From Chromatiales bacterium (GTDB taxonomy: Bacteria; Pseudomonadota; Gammaproteobacteria; Steroidobacterales; GCA-2729495), in contig JACKNI010000001.1 in NCBI GenBank assembly GCA_024234935.1, forward strand, positions 868,001-932,000: a stretch of DNA of 64,000 nt. Reading direction: 5' to 3'. Within the stretch, counting starts at the first letter, position 1; each line of letters begins with the position of its first letter. The translations under genes were made by a program, and so were the position numbers. Shown one piece after another: positions 41,654 to 50,633 of the stretch. The notes below the pieces were generated by a model. The model saw only the letters and a list, made by a program, of their open reading frames with translations. It did no database searches and had not been told where the DNA came from.

Positions 41654-42082
41654 TCATCCGGATACGTAGCGGCGCAGCTCCTCGATCACGAATTGCTGAT
41701 CCTTGATGATCTCCTTGACGAGGTCACCGATCGACACCACACCGATCACCCGTCCCTCATCGATCACCGGCAGATGGCGGAAATGCCGCTCTGTCATCAA
41801 GGCCAGCCCCTGCTCGACCGTCATGTCGACCGACACCGCGATGACATCGCGCGTCATGATCTCCTCGACACGCGTATCGGCAGAACGCCGCCCCTGCAGG
41901 ATGATCCGACGGGCATAGTCGCGCTCCGAGATAATGCCGAGCAGCTTCGGCCCTTCCATGACCAGCAGCGCACCGACCCCGCGCTCGGCCATGGTGGTGA
42001 TCGCCTGCAACATCGTGTCGCCCGGCGCCACAGACCAGATCTGCCCCCCCTTGTTCGTCAGAATCGTCCCGATCGCTTTCAT
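41654..42082 (-). CDS. Two-CBS-domain protein
   Basis: A 142-residue cytoplasmic protein made of one CBS pair: APGDTMLQAITTMAERGVGALLV with GIISERDYARRIILQG, then VEEIMTRDVIAVSVDMTVEQG with HFRHLPVIDEGRVIGVVS. CBS pairs sense adenosine nucleotides; with no partner domain this is presumably a stand-alone sensor. It is a single gene between the channel terminator and the esterase gene. Confidence 0.9.
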   Translation of the reverse strand: MKAIGTILTNKGGQIWSVAPGDTMLQAITTMAERGVGALLVMEGPKLLGIISERDYARRIILQGRRSADTRVEEIMTRDVIAVSVDMTVEQGLALMTERHFRHLPVIDEGRVIGVVSIGDLVKEIIKDQQFVIEELRRYVSG

Positions 42083-42168
42083 TGTTGTTCCCTCCCGCCC
42101 CGTAACGACAACAGTATAGAAGCATGGCTGCCGCGTTTCGCGCCCCAGGCTCCGGGCCGGGACGACAT

Positions 42169-43272
42169 TCAGCTCCGCAGCGCTCTGGCCAGGAACGGCA
42201 GGCTCAGGTCCATGCGATAGTCGATATCCGAGTGATCATCATCGAATTCTTCGTAACGGTGCGCAATGCCCGCGGCCGACAGCCGCCGGGACAGGATCCG
42301 GCAGCCATAATGGATGTGGTACTGGTCGCGCCAGCCACAGTCCACATACAGGCCGCGCAGCGAGCGCAGTGCCGCCGCATGCCGCGTGACCATATGGATC
42401 GGGTCGTGGACCAGCCAGCGCTTCCAGTTGGCAGCAATCAGCTCACCGGTTTCCGCATTGAATGGCAGGCGAAAGCCGAGCGGTGCCTGCGGTTGCGGAT
42501 CGTAACTCGCGGCCATGCACAGGTTCATCAGCGCCAGGCCCTCGGCCCGCGAGACCTTGGACTTCTTCCAGATTGCATCCAGGAAGCGCCGCACCCGGCC
42601 GTCGTCATGGCCACGAGCCAACGCCACCTCTGCGCCAGCGCGGGCGGCACGGTAAACACCCGCTTGCCGGCGCGGCAGCCGATACTTCGCCAGCTCGTTC
42701 AGTGTGTTCGGCCAGTCGCTGCGATAGACAAAGTCGAAATGCGCATCCCCGGAATGATCCGCGACCGCGCCCCAGGTGGCCGGATATTTCATGCCATGGA
42801 CCAGCGCGCCGTAGCCGCCCGAGGATTTGCCGAAGCAGCCCCGATGCTCGCGCGCAGCGAGCGTACGGAACTCTGCATCGACGAAGGGGACGATCTCGCG
42901 CGTCAGATAGTCAGCGTAGCGTCCAATCGCGGAGGAATTGATGTACTGGTTGCCGCCGAGTGCGGTGAAACAGTCCGGCATCACCAGTATCACCGGCGGC
43001 ATCTTCTTTGCGTGAATCAGCCGCGCCACGCGCTCGACCAGGTTTTCGCTGAACGGCTTCCAGTTGAGGTGCGCGAGCCCCGAGCCGGTAAAACCGGCGA
43101 AATCGTAGAGCACCGGAAACCGCCGCTGGCCCCGGCCATCGTAGCCAGGCGGCAACCAGACGGCGAGCTTGCGCACATGCGGGTCATTGAGGCGATTGTC
43201 CTTCAGGACGCGCGAGACGTGCTCAAGGACGACAAGCTTGCCGGCACTGCCCGGACTGTGTTTACGAGCCAT
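42169..43272 (-). CDS. Putative esterase D-family alpha/beta hydrolase
   Basis: A 367-residue enzyme of the enterochelin-esterase-like type. The nucleophile elbow is GKSSGGYGALV, and the catalytic His is probably in EEFDDDHSDIDYR near the C-terminus. No signal peptide is visible, so it is likely cytoplasmic. The substrate is unknown. It starts 15 bp after the stop of the bilin-reductase-like gene on the same strand, so the two are probably cotranscribed. Confidence 0.8.
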   Translation of the reverse strand: MARKHSPGSAGKLVVLEHVSRVLKDNRLNDPHVRKLAVWLPPGYDGRGQRRFPVLYDFAGFTGSGLAHLNWKPFSENLVERVARLIHAKKMPPVILVMPDCFTALGGNQYINSSAIGRYADYLTREIVPFVDAEFRTLAAREHRGCFGKSSGGYGALVHGMKYPATWGAVADHSGDAHFDFVYRSDWPNTLNELAKYRLPRRQAGVYRAARAGAEVALARGHDDGRVRRFLDAIWKKSKVSRAEGLALMNLCMAASYDPQPQAPLGFRLPFNAETGELIAANWKRWLVHDPIHMVTRHAAALRSLRGLYVDCGWRDQYHIHYGCRILSRRLSAAGIAHRYEEFDDDHSDIDYRMDLSLPFLARALRS

Positions 43273-43287
43273 GATTTGTCTGCGACT

Positions 43288-43986
43288 TCAGGTCGTCACC
43301 TCGTAAAAGATACGTCGCGCCTTCTCCGCGCCGATCATCCTGGCCATCATGCCCTGGGCCTTGTCCTGGGTGCGTATATCGCTGACGAACTGCGCCTGCG
43401 CTTCGCTGATCTGCGCCAGACGGGCCTCATCCTGCACCGCTTCGCAGCCGACCAGGTGACCCAGATAGACATGCAGATAGTCGAGACCGCAGTTCATGAA
43501 ATCATCAAAGCGGTCTTTCGGCAACATGCCGTAGATGCCGGCGGGCGTGCGCCACTTCAGCATCCATTCCGGATAACGGTCTTCACAATCAAAAGATCCA
43601 TGGCGCTGCCGCGCTTCGAGCAGCGGTGCGACCCACTTCTGCATGTAAGCCTCATCCCGGAACGGACAGTTCAGGTTCACATGCGCGATCAGCTTGCGGC
43701 CGGTCAGCAGGCAGAAGAACAGGAAGATCGGTGCGTCATATCCGGGTTCCGGATAAATGATGAAGTTCATCTGGTCAAGCGACGGGATCTTCACTGAAAA
43801 CCGCATGCCGAATACCTTTCGGCAACGCGGCGCCTGCCAGTTCATGTGGCGGGCCTTGAGGATTTTCAGGAAGGAATGCGGCTCAGCCAGCTCCGGGTCC
43901 AGCACCACGGGCCTGAGTTGCAGCTTTGCATCCACCACCTCGATCAGGTCCTGGAACCGGCGCTCCAGATCAAAATCAGCTGCCAT
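43288..43986 (-). CDS. Divergent ferredoxin-dependent bilin reductase-like protein
   Basis: A 232-residue protein that I align with the Fe_bilin_red family (PcyA, PebA, HY2). YPEPGYDAPIF (residues 78-88) matches the FPEPLYGLPLF motif of PcyA. The preceding RKVFGMRF matches RKMHLELA, and the C-terminal DKAQGMMARMIGAEKARRIF matches the usual KNDKTRRVLEKAFG region. By this alignment the catalytic Glu76, His88 and Asp105 of PcyA correspond to Met61, Asn74 and Phe91. Asn is found at the His position in some relatives, but the missing Asp argues against ordinary bilin reduction. No haem oxygenase or phytochrome lies nearby. The match is by eye and function is open. Confidence 0.6.
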   Translation of the reverse strand: MAADFDLERRFQDLIEVVDAKLQLRPVVLDPELAEPHSFLKILKARHMNWQAPRCRKVFGMRFSVKIPSLDQMNFIIYPEPGYDAPIFLFFCLLTGRKLIAHVNLNCPFRDEAYMQKWVAPLLEARQRHGSFDCEDRYPEWMLKWRTPAGIYGMLPKDRFDDFMNCGLDYLHVYLGHLVGCEAVQDEARLAQISEAQAQFVSDIRTQDKAQGMMARMIGAEKARRIFYEVTT

Positions 43987-44110
43987 CTGCGGGTCTCATG
44001 CCAGTGGAATCAACTGCAGCATACCCCCGTGATGCAGCCGGATAGACAAAAATTCGGCGAAAACGCCTGCATGGGCTATTGTCTGTCCTGCCGCAGAAAA
44101 GGATCCAGCG

Positions 44111-44239
44111 ATGAAACAAAACTACCAGTTCGAAAAGCGCCAGAGAGAGATGGAGAAAAAGAAGAAGAAGGCAGAAAAAGCCCAGAAGAAGGCCGCAGCT
44201 TCCGAGACACCACCACCGGCCCCACCGGCACGCAGCTGA
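44111..44239 (+). CDS. 42-residue lysine-rich small protein
   Basis: MKQNYQFEKRQREMEKKKKK starts a 42-residue peptide with a charged single helix rich in Lys and Glu and a Pro/Ala end (TPPPAPPARS). AAGGA lies 8 bp before the ATG. Similar tiny KQNYQFEKRQRE proteins are known in gammaproteobacteria, so I think it is real. The charge pattern suggests RNA or ribosome contact, which is inference. It lies 13 bp before the DUF302 gene. Confidence 0.7.
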   Translation: MKQNYQFEKRQREMEKKKKKAEKAQKKAAASETPPPAPPARS

Positions 44240-44252
44240 AGCGGAGGATTAC

Positions 44253-44636
44253 ATGTACTACATCGTTGAAAGCAGCAAGAGCTTCGACCAGGCCTCGGCC
44301 GATCTCGAGGCAGCGGTGAAGCGGCACGACTTCGGCGTGCTGCATATCCACGATCTCGGCAATACCCTGCGCAGCAAGGGCGTGGCATTCGACCAGCAGT
44401 GCCGGGTATTCGAGGTCTGCAATCCCGGACAGGCCGCCCGGGTTCTGGCCACCGACATGCGCATCAATATGGCTTTGCCCTGTCGTATTTCGGTGTACAC
44501 CGAAAACGGGGCGACGAAGATTGGCCTGATCAAGCCACGCGAAATGCTGTCTGCACTGTCCCGGGACGCCACCCTGATGCAGGTCGCCCAGGAGGTCGAA
44601 GACCAGACCATCCAGATGGTCGACGAGGCGCGCTGA
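44253..44636 (+). CDS. DUF302 domain protein
   Basis: A 127-residue soluble protein with the DUF302 pattern: SFDQASADLEAAVKRHDFGVLHIHDLG, then CRVFEVCNPGQAARVLATD and LPCRISVYTENG. The function of the family is unknown; members are compact alpha/beta proteins. A GGAGG ribosome-binding site precedes the ATG. It follows the 42-residue gene closely. Confidence 0.88.
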   Translation: MYYIVESSKSFDQASADLEAAVKRHDFGVLHIHDLGNTLRSKGVAFDQQCRVFEVCNPGQAARVLATDMRINMALPCRISVYTENGATKIGLIKPREMLSALSRDATLMQVAQEVEDQTIQMVDEAR

Positions 44637-44674
44637 GTCGGAACGCGCGGCGACGCGGGTATTCGGCCCCGGAT

Positions 44675-45820
44675 TCAGCGCGCTGCCGGACTGCCCTCCG
44701 CCGCCACAAAGGGCACTGGCCGGTACACCCAGTGCGCCGGATCTGCCTGGCGCGCCGGCGACGGAATCACCCGCACCTCACCATTGCGCTCGCAGGCATC
44801 CAGTGCGAGTCGGTCAATCTGCCAGCCCTTGCCACGCAGTTCGCGCATGAACTGCCAATAGGTCTGCATCAGCAGATCTTCACGGTCAACGTTGATCACC
44901 GGCCACTCGGGGATATCCGGTGCACGCTTCGGCAGATTGGCTTCGGCAATCGCCTTGTCCTGGTAAACGTTGCGCAGGTTGCGCTGCAGGTGGTCCTTGT
45001 CCTTTTCCGGTTCCAGCATGAAATTGCGGAAGACGACCAGGTACATCTTCGTGTTCTCTTCATCGATGGGTGTGGACATGGAATAGAAGACATTGGTGAA
45101 TGACGTATCCGGGGTACCGATCTGGATGCGGCCGTATAGCGTGAATCCCGGCAGATAGAACGTCAGGTGCGAGTTCACCTCGGTACGCTCCTTGCGCATC
45201 TTTGCCCACTCGCCTGATGGCGGCGGTGGCCTGGAAACCAGATGCGTGCGAAAGCCGTTGTCGAGCCATTCCACGCTGTGCGCCGAAGGCCGGCTCGGGT
45301 TTTCCTCGTTGAGCGGGATGCCATGGACGATGTGCAGGTGTACCTGATCGAGATCCACCATCTTTGCCCAGTGCACGTTGGCTTTCCATGTATCGGAGAA
45401 GATCACCCGTCGCCAGGCCGGGTCGTTGTCTTCCGGCATATCGAACAGCGGATGCGCCTTTTCGGGCCGGTCGCCCAGAAAAACCCAGATCAGGCCATGT
45501 TTCTCCTGCGTCGGGTAGCTGTCGATCCGGGCCGAGGCAGGGATGTCGGCAGCCGGATCGAGCTGCGAGGGAATATTCGTGCACCGGCCACCGGCGTTGA
45601 AGCGCCAGCCGTGGAACACACAGGACAGCGTGCCATCATCCTGTCGCTTGCCCTGCGCGAGGCTCGCGCCACGGTGACAGCAGGTGTTGCTCAGGCACAC
45701 CGCCTTGCCCTCGATATCCCTGAACAGCACGAACTCGCGCCCGAGCATCTTCACCTTCACCGGTGTATCGCTGACGCTCTCGCTCCACTCGGCGATGTAC
45801 CATACGTTCGCAAACAACAT
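44675..45820 (-). CDS. Rieske non-haem iron oxygenase, alpha subunit type
   Basis: A 381-residue aromatic-ring or terpenoid hydroxylase. The Rieske centre ligands are CCHRGASL and CVFHGWRF, within an N-terminal Rieske domain (about 1-110). The mononuclear iron site is seen as DLDQVHLHIVHG. The C-terminal catalytic domain is of the vanillate-demethylase/phthalate type, but the substrate is not readable. The ATG at 45820 gives MLFANVWYIAEWSES, a common start in this group. It is the last gene of the minus-strand operon behind the UbiD and hydroxy-acid oxidase genes; no dedicated reductase is next to it. Confidence 0.9.
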   Translation of the reverse strand: MLFANVWYIAEWSESVSDTPVKVKMLGREFVLFRDIEGKAVCLSNTCCHRGASLAQGKRQDDGTLSCVFHGWRFNAGGRCTNIPSQLDPAADIPASARIDSYPTQEKHGLIWVFLGDRPEKAHPLFDMPEDNDPAWRRVIFSDTWKANVHWAKMVDLDQVHLHIVHGIPLNEENPSRPSAHSVEWLDNGFRTHLVSRPPPPSGEWAKMRKERTEVNSHLTFYLPGFTLYGRIQIGTPDTSFTNVFYSMSTPIDEENTKMYLVVFRNFMLEPEKDKDHLQRNLRNVYQDKAIAEANLPKRAPDIPEWPVINVDREDLLMQTYWQFMRELRGKGWQIDRLALDACERNGEVRVIPSPARQADPAHWVYRPVPFVAAEGSPAAR

Positions 45821-45834
45821 GCTTGTCGACCCTG

Positions 45835-46101
45835 CTACTGCTTCACGACGACAACACGCCCCTCGGCGTTGACCGTCACCCGATAGCGATTGCCATCCGA
45901 GCACGAAGCGAGATAGTCGTTGTCGCCTTTCCTCTCGGCGCGCACGACCTGCCCGCAGGGCAGCCCCTGCAGGGCTATCACCGCTGTCATGTCCTTGGCG
46001 GCGGCTTCATCGGCACCAATATCCACGGCAAGCAACGGTCCGGCACAGCAAACTGTCACAAGGGCCAAAACCATATTCGTCAGCTGTCTGCGCATGCTCA
46101 T
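45835..46101 (-). CDS. Small exported protein
   Basis: An 88-residue protein with a signal peptide (LTNMVLALVTVCCAGPLLAVD) and a short mature domain with two cysteines (GLPCGQVV and ASCSDGNRYRVTV) that could form a disulfide. The strand pattern SDGNRYRVTVNAEGRVVVVKQ resembles small periplasmic beta domains. It overlaps the upstream lipoprotein gene by 4 bp (ATGA) and lies 14 bp before the Rieske gene, so it belongs to the operon. No family was recognised. Confidence 0.75.
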   Translation of the reverse strand: MSMRRQLTNMVLALVTVCCAGPLLAVDIGADEAAAKDMTAVIALQGLPCGQVVRAERKGDNDYLASCSDGNRYRVTVNAEGRVVVVKQ

Positions 46102-46868
46102 GCTCCTGCCATCAGATTGTTCTCGGAAAACTTCTTCGGGTCCGAAAGAATGCCCCAGATCGCTTCACGCGAGCTGACGATATCCCTCGCCAGCGCCCGA
46201 TCACTGTCCTGAAGGAGTGACAGCACCTTCATCAGCAACCGGTCATAAGCCGCCCGCAGCTCCGTCAACGGAATCTTGGCGCGCCCGCGGTACTGATTGC
46301 GAAAGGTATCGAGCAGATCGTCGACCTGGTTCTTGAGCGCCAGCTTGGTCATCACGCCGATGGCCTTGGTCGCACGCAGTCGCGACTCGAGCCCGGCCAG
46401 ATCGAGCGGCGGTGCAGCTGGTGGCGCGGCAGCGACCGGCGGCGGTCGTGGCGCTGGGGCCGCGCTCGCTGCAGGTGCCGGCGTTTGGGCAGCAGGCGGC
46501 GCGGACCTGGGCGTGGCTGCCGACGGCGGTGGACTCACCGGTGCCGATGCCGGTGCAGGTGGTGGTGCTGAAGCCGGAACCGGAGCGGCTGCAGTCGCTG
46601 TCGTTTTCGGCGGCGCAACTGGCGGCACGACCGACACGTCCCTGGCCGATTCAGCTCCGGCCGCCTCAGGCTCAAGCGGTGCCGGCTCGTTTTCAACGAC
46701 CGGCGCTGCAGCTGCCGCCGCCCCCGCCGAGGACCGCGATTCCCTTGCCGGAACCGGTTCAGACGATACGGCCGCTGCCGCCGGCGGAGCAGGTGCCTGT
46801 TGCGCAGGGGTGCAACCAGCAGCGAGCAACACGGCGAAAACGGCGATGGGCGAAAACGACCTGTCCAT
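46098..46868 (-). CDS. Pro/Ala-rich lipoprotein
   Basis: About 256 residues. MDRSFSPIAVFAVLLAAGC is a lipoprotein signal with lipobox LAAGC. The next 150 residues are a flexible Pro/Ala/Ser-rich linker (repeats such as PAPPAAAA), and the C-terminal 100 residues form a helical domain (LTELRAAYDRLLMKVLSLLQ). Such linkers span the periplasm or cell wall. Start choices are 46868 and 46886, and I prefer 46868. The gene sits between ubiD and the small exported gene. Its role in the operon is unknown. Confidence 0.75.
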   Translation of the reverse strand: MDRSFSPIAVFAVLLAAGCTPAQQAPAPPAAAAVSSEPVPARESRSSAGAAAAAAPVVENEPAPLEPEAAGAESARDVSVVPPVAPPKTTATAAAPVPASAPPPAPASAPVSPPPSAATPRSAPPAAQTPAPAASAAPAPRPPPVAAAPPAAPPLDLAGLESRLRATKAIGVMTKLALKNQVDDLLDTFRNQYRGRAKIPLTELRAAYDRLLMKVLSLLQDSDRALARDIVSSREAIWGILSDPKKFSENNLMAGA

Positions 46869-46933
46869 GAAGGAATGGAACCGCATTTGACTGCAAGAGG
46901 CAACAGGTTGCCGAAAAGAGCTGCCCGGAACGA

Positions 46934-48463
46934 TCAAAAACGGCGATCGCGCCGCAACTTCCCTGGCCAGCGCGCCTTCATGCGTTCGACGATGTCAGGC
47001 GCCGCCCGCAGGAGCACCGCCCGGTTCAACTCCTGGTACACGGGCGGGCCGCCTTCTTCCGGCCACTGTCGTGTTGCATCAATGATTGCCTTGCTCGTCG
47101 TCACCCGGTCGGGCGACCCGGGGTCCAGCGCAAATGCACGCTTGCCCCTGAGGATTTCGGTAGCGGATCCCGGCTGCCATCGCGAACCGATTGCGAAACG
47201 CACCGCCGCCGAGTCGAGGATGTCGATGTCGTCATCGACCACAATCACGATCCGCGACAGCGGATTGAAGTTGGCGAGAGGCTCAGCCACTTTCAGGCCC
47301 TGGCCCGGTGCGTCCTTGCGGATGCTGATGTATGCGATGCCCTGCGAGTCGCCCGGCATGAAGTAATCCACGACCTGGGGAAAGGTCTTGCGCAGCGCGT
47401 AAATGCTGGCCGCAGACTGGGCCGCCGTGCAGTATTCGGAGACGACGCCGGTGAAGCTGTTCATGACCCACGGCTGGCGCCTGTGGGTGAGCGCATCCAC
47501 CCGCATCACGTAGTTTTTCTCTTTCGCAATGCCCATATAGCCGTACATCTCGTGGTACGGCCCTTCAGGTTCGAGGTTGACGATATCCACCGTGCCCTCG
47601 ATCACCATTTCAGCGTTGGCAGGCACCAGGAAGTCGCCGCCCCCGGTTCGCACCACATCGATTGCCTTGCCGCGGAAACCGCCGGCCACGGCGAGTTCGT
47701 CGATCGGCTTGCGGTTGCCGATGCGGTTTGGCACCCGCGAGCTGCTCACCATCCATGTCATGGGATCCTGGCCGATCACCAGCGCAACCCGCACCGTCGT
47801 CTCGCCGCGCTGGCTGGCCGCCATTACCATGCGATGGCCGGTCTGGCCTGCTTCGAAGTTCACCATCACCTTGCGCGGCCCCTTGACCTGGCAACGGTAG
47901 GTACCGAGGTTCACGCCCAAGTCCGGATCCCGGGTGAACACGGATGCCGTGTTGATGTAAGGGCCGCCATCGCCCGGATTACCGCGAATGAAGGGAAAGG
48001 CCGTAACGTCAACCTCGTCACCCGTCAACCGCACTTCCTTGCACGGCGCCTCCTCAGCGCGTACTTCTCGCGGCTCGATCAGCGCGTACTCGCCGTTGTC
48101 GCGCTCGAGCTGCGCCAGCAGCAGGTCCTTCACCGTGCGGTAGGACCGGCGGGGATCGTGCGGATGCGGCTCAACGCCGAACAACAGTGCCTCGGCATCC
48201 ATATGGCCCTGCACGTTGGCCACGATCGGGCCGGGATATACCTGGCCGTTGGCGCGCAGATTTTCAAACACGACCGCTGGCGCCTCGCGCCGGCCGAACT
48301 CTTCGATCAATGCGTACATGATCCCGGTCGCCTCGTACGCATCCTGGTCAACATCGCGAAAGCGCAACACGAGACCACGTGCGTCCAGCGCTGCTATCCA
48401 GTCGCGCAGCGACTCGAAAGGTGCCATGGAGCTGCCTGTGGAAACACCGGGTGAGCTGTTCAT
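46934..48463 (-). CDS. UbiD-family decarboxylase (Fdc1-like)
   Basis: About 509 residues of the prenylated-FMN (de)carboxylase family. The catalytic signature EGPYHEMYGYMG corresponds to the EGPFGE..GYYG site of Fdc1 and UbiD, with two glutamates. The prFMN-region motif GDGGPYINTASVFTRDP and the C-terminal VVVDDDIDILD...VRFAIGSR are also typical. Family members decarboxylate cinnamic, 4-hydroxybenzoic or other unsaturated acids and need UbiX-made prFMN; no ubiX was seen here. It starts 47 bp after the hydroxy-acid oxidase gene. An ATG at 48427 is a possible alternative start. Confidence 0.92.
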   Translation of the reverse strand: MNSSPGVSTGSSMAPFESLRDWIAALDARGLVLRFRDVDQDAYEATGIMYALIEEFGRREAPAVVFENLRANGQVYPGPIVANVQGHMDAEALLFGVEPHPHDPRRSYRTVKDLLLAQLERDNGEYALIEPREVRAEEAPCKEVRLTGDEVDVTAFPFIRGNPGDGGPYINTASVFTRDPDLGVNLGTYRCQVKGPRKVMVNFEAGQTGHRMVMAASQRGETTVRVALVIGQDPMTWMVSSSRVPNRIGNRKPIDELAVAGGFRGKAIDVVRTGGGDFLVPANAEMVIEGTVDIVNLEPEGPYHEMYGYMGIAKEKNYVMRVDALTHRRQPWVMNSFTGVVSEYCTAAQSAASIYALRKTFPQVVDYFMPGDSQGIAYISIRKDAPGQGLKVAEPLANFNPLSRIVIVVDDDIDILDSAAVRFAIGSRWQPGSATEILRGKRAFALDPGSPDRVTTSKAIIDATRQWPEEGGPPVYQELNRAVLLRAAPDIVERMKARWPGKLRRDRRF

Positions 48464-48510
48464 TGGCAGATCAAACCGCAGTTGATGGCAAGAGGCAACT
48501 GCATGCCCGG

Positions 48511-49686
48511 TCATCGCACCCGGCGCTGCAGCCAGGCGGGCTTGATTGCAGCCAGATCCGTTGTGCCGGCGAATTGCATCGCCCGCTTGAGTTCGCTGTC
48601 CAGGATCGCCATGACCTTCGCGACGCCGTTGTCACCGTAAGCCGCCAGGCCGAACAGATAGGGCCGGCCCACGCAGACCGCGGTGGCGCCCAGCGCCAGG
48701 GCCTTGAATACATCGGTACCGCGCCGGATGCCTCCGTCCATCAGGACCGGCATGCGCCCATCGACTGCCTGGACAACCTCCGGCAAACACTCGAGAGTTC
48801 CGCGGCCACTTTCTTCCTGCCGGCCACCGTGATTCGAGACGATGATGCCGTCCACGCGCCTGCTCACCGCCAGTTCGGCATCTTCGCGCGTCACGATTCC
48901 CTTCAGCAGGATTGGCAGCTGCGTGTTGGCGCGCAACCAGTCCACAATTGCCCAGGTCATGGCCGGATCGCCGATACGCTGCGGCCCCTTGTAACCTTCC
49001 AGGTTCCCCGCACGTACCCGGCCTTTCCGCGTCGATCTTCGGGCGAACCAGCGTTCGCCCTCGCGGTTGCCACGGGTCGGAGAGTCCACCGTCAGCGCGA
49101 TCGCCCGGCAATCGGCCTCTTCCGCCACCGCCAGCAGGTGCCGCATGAATCCCTCGTCCGGTGAGGCATAAAGCTGAAACCACAGGGGTGCCGTACCAGC
49201 AGCACGAATCTCGGCGATGCTGCTGCCAGTCATTGTGGAAGCGATCATCAGATGCCCGCTGGCCGAGGCGCCGCGCATGGTCGCAGGCTCGCCGTCGGCG
49301 TGGATGGTCTGCTGTGCCCCGACCGGCGCCAGCAAGATCGGCGTTGGCAGTTTCTGCCCGAACAACGCGATGCCCGTGTCGATGTGACTGACGTCGACCA
49401 GCCGACGGACACGAATTTGCCAGGCGTCGAAAGCCTTGCGGTTGGCCTCGAGGGTGAGCTGATCGTCCGCGCCATTGACGATGAAGTGCCAGGTTTCCGG
49501 ATCGAGCACTTTCTGCGCCGCGCGCTTCATCTGAAACACATCGAGTACCTCGTCGAGCGTTTCCGGCATCGCCAGTTCGGGACGGCTGCGCGCAGCGCGA
49601 GGCAGCAACAGACCGGGGGCGGCCAGCAGCGGTGAGGCGAGCAGGAAGCGCAACAGCCGGCGCCTAGCGATGATTTTCTCAGGCAT
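48511..49686 (-). CDS. FMN-dependent alpha-hydroxy-acid oxidase/dehydrogenase
   Basis: A 391-residue TIM-barrel enzyme of the lactate/mandelate/glycolate oxidase family. The active-site motif is SNHGGRQ, and FMN-binding parts are seen in PVLMDGGIRRGTDVFKALALGA and GRPYLFGLAAYG. The N-terminus MPEKIIARRRLLRFLLASPLL has a twin-arginine-like signal and a hydrophobic stretch, so it may be exported or membrane-bound, unusual for this family. It is the first gene of the operon and oxidises a 2-hydroxy acid to a 2-keto acid, a step that could precede the UbiD decarboxylase. Confidence 0.9.
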   Translation of the reverse strand: MPEKIIARRRLLRFLLASPLLAAPGLLLPRAARSRPELAMPETLDEVLDVFQMKRAAQKVLDPETWHFIVNGADDQLTLEANRKAFDAWQIRVRRLVDVSHIDTGIALFGQKLPTPILLAPVGAQQTIHADGEPATMRGASASGHLMIASTMTGSSIAEIRAAGTAPLWFQLYASPDEGFMRHLLAVAEEADCRAIALTVDSPTRGNREGERWFARRSTRKGRVRAGNLEGYKGPQRIGDPAMTWAIVDWLRANTQLPILLKGIVTREDAELAVSRRVDGIIVSNHGGRQEESGRGTLECLPEVVQAVDGRMPVLMDGGIRRGTDVFKALALGATAVCVGRPYLFGLAAYGDNGVAKVMAILDSELKRAMQFAGTTDLAAIKPAWLQRRVR

Positions 49687-49815
49687 GGATCGGGGTCCTC
49701 TGCAAGTGACATACTCGGGGCGCAATCCGCATAACGATAGTGGCCAGACACCATGCTTGGCCACCCGCTGCGTGGCAGGCAAGCAGACCGGAGCCGGGAA
49801 AGGACGCAAAACACG

Positions 49816-50625
49816 ATGAAACTGAAAAACAGGACTATCTGGATCACCGGCGCTTCCTCCGGGGTCGGCGAAGGCATGGCGAAGGTATTTCACCGCGAAG
49901 GCGCGGAACTCATCCTCTCCGCACGCCGTCTCGCCGAGCTTGAACGGGTCAAGGCTGCCTGCACACAGGGTCCGGGCAGCATACGCCTCGTGCCCTTCGA
50001 CATCATCGACGCCGGCCAGCGCGAGCAGGCGGCACGAGAGGTGCTCGGCAACTACCCGCGCCTCGACATACTGGTGAACAACGCCGGCATCGGCCAGCGC
50101 TCGGCGGCGAAAGACACGCTGCCCGAAGTCGAGCGGCGCATCATGGAAGTCGATTTCTTCGCGCCGGTGGCACTGACGAAGCTGGTACTCCCCCGCATGA
50201 TCGAACAGCAGGGTGGTCACCTGGTTGTAACGTCATCCGTCGCAGGCAAGCATGCGGTTCCCCATCACAGCACCTACTGCGCGGCGAAGCATGCCCTGCA
50301 CGGCTACTTCGACACGCTGCGCATCGAGCACCTGGCCGATCACATCGACGTCACCCTGCTGGTAATCGCCGGCATCAGGAGCGATGTCTACCAGCATGCG
50401 CTGACTGCCGACGGCTCGGAGTACGGCGCGAGCATTGGCAGCGATGGCACCAGCATGAGCGCCGAGGAATGTGCAGAACAGGTGGTGGATGGCATGCTGA
50501 GGCGGGACTTCGAAACCGTCATCGGCATCGAGATGGCACTGCAAGCCCTGCGCATCAAGGACAAGGACCCGGCGGCGTTCGTGCAGCGCATGGCCGGCAT
50601 GATGAAGTGGCTGGAGAAGACCTGA
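49816..50625 (+). CDS. Short-chain dehydrogenase/reductase
   Basis: A 269-residue NAD(P)-dependent SDR. It shows the nucleotide motif TGASSGVGEG, the NNAGIG segment and the catalytic YCAAK with an upstream Ser (VVTSSVAG). The start at 49816 (MKLKNRTIWITG) has an AAAGGA site. It is divergent from the hydroxy-acid oxidase gene (129 bp spacer) and 8 bp before a second SDR. It may oxidise or reduce an intermediate of the neighbouring operon, but its substrate is unknown. Confidence 0.9.
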   Translation: MKLKNRTIWITGASSGVGEGMAKVFHREGAELILSARRLAELERVKAACTQGPGSIRLVPFDIIDAGQREQAAREVLGNYPRLDILVNNAGIGQRSAAKDTLPEVERRIMEVDFFAPVALTKLVLPRMIEQQGGHLVVTSSVAGKHAVPHHSTYCAAKHALHGYFDTLRIEHLADHIDVTLLVIAGIRSDVYQHALTADGSEYGASIGSDGTSMSAEECAEQVVDGMLRRDFETVIGIEMALQALRIKDKDPAAFVQRMAGMMKWLEKT

Positions 50626-50633
50626 TCTCCCCC

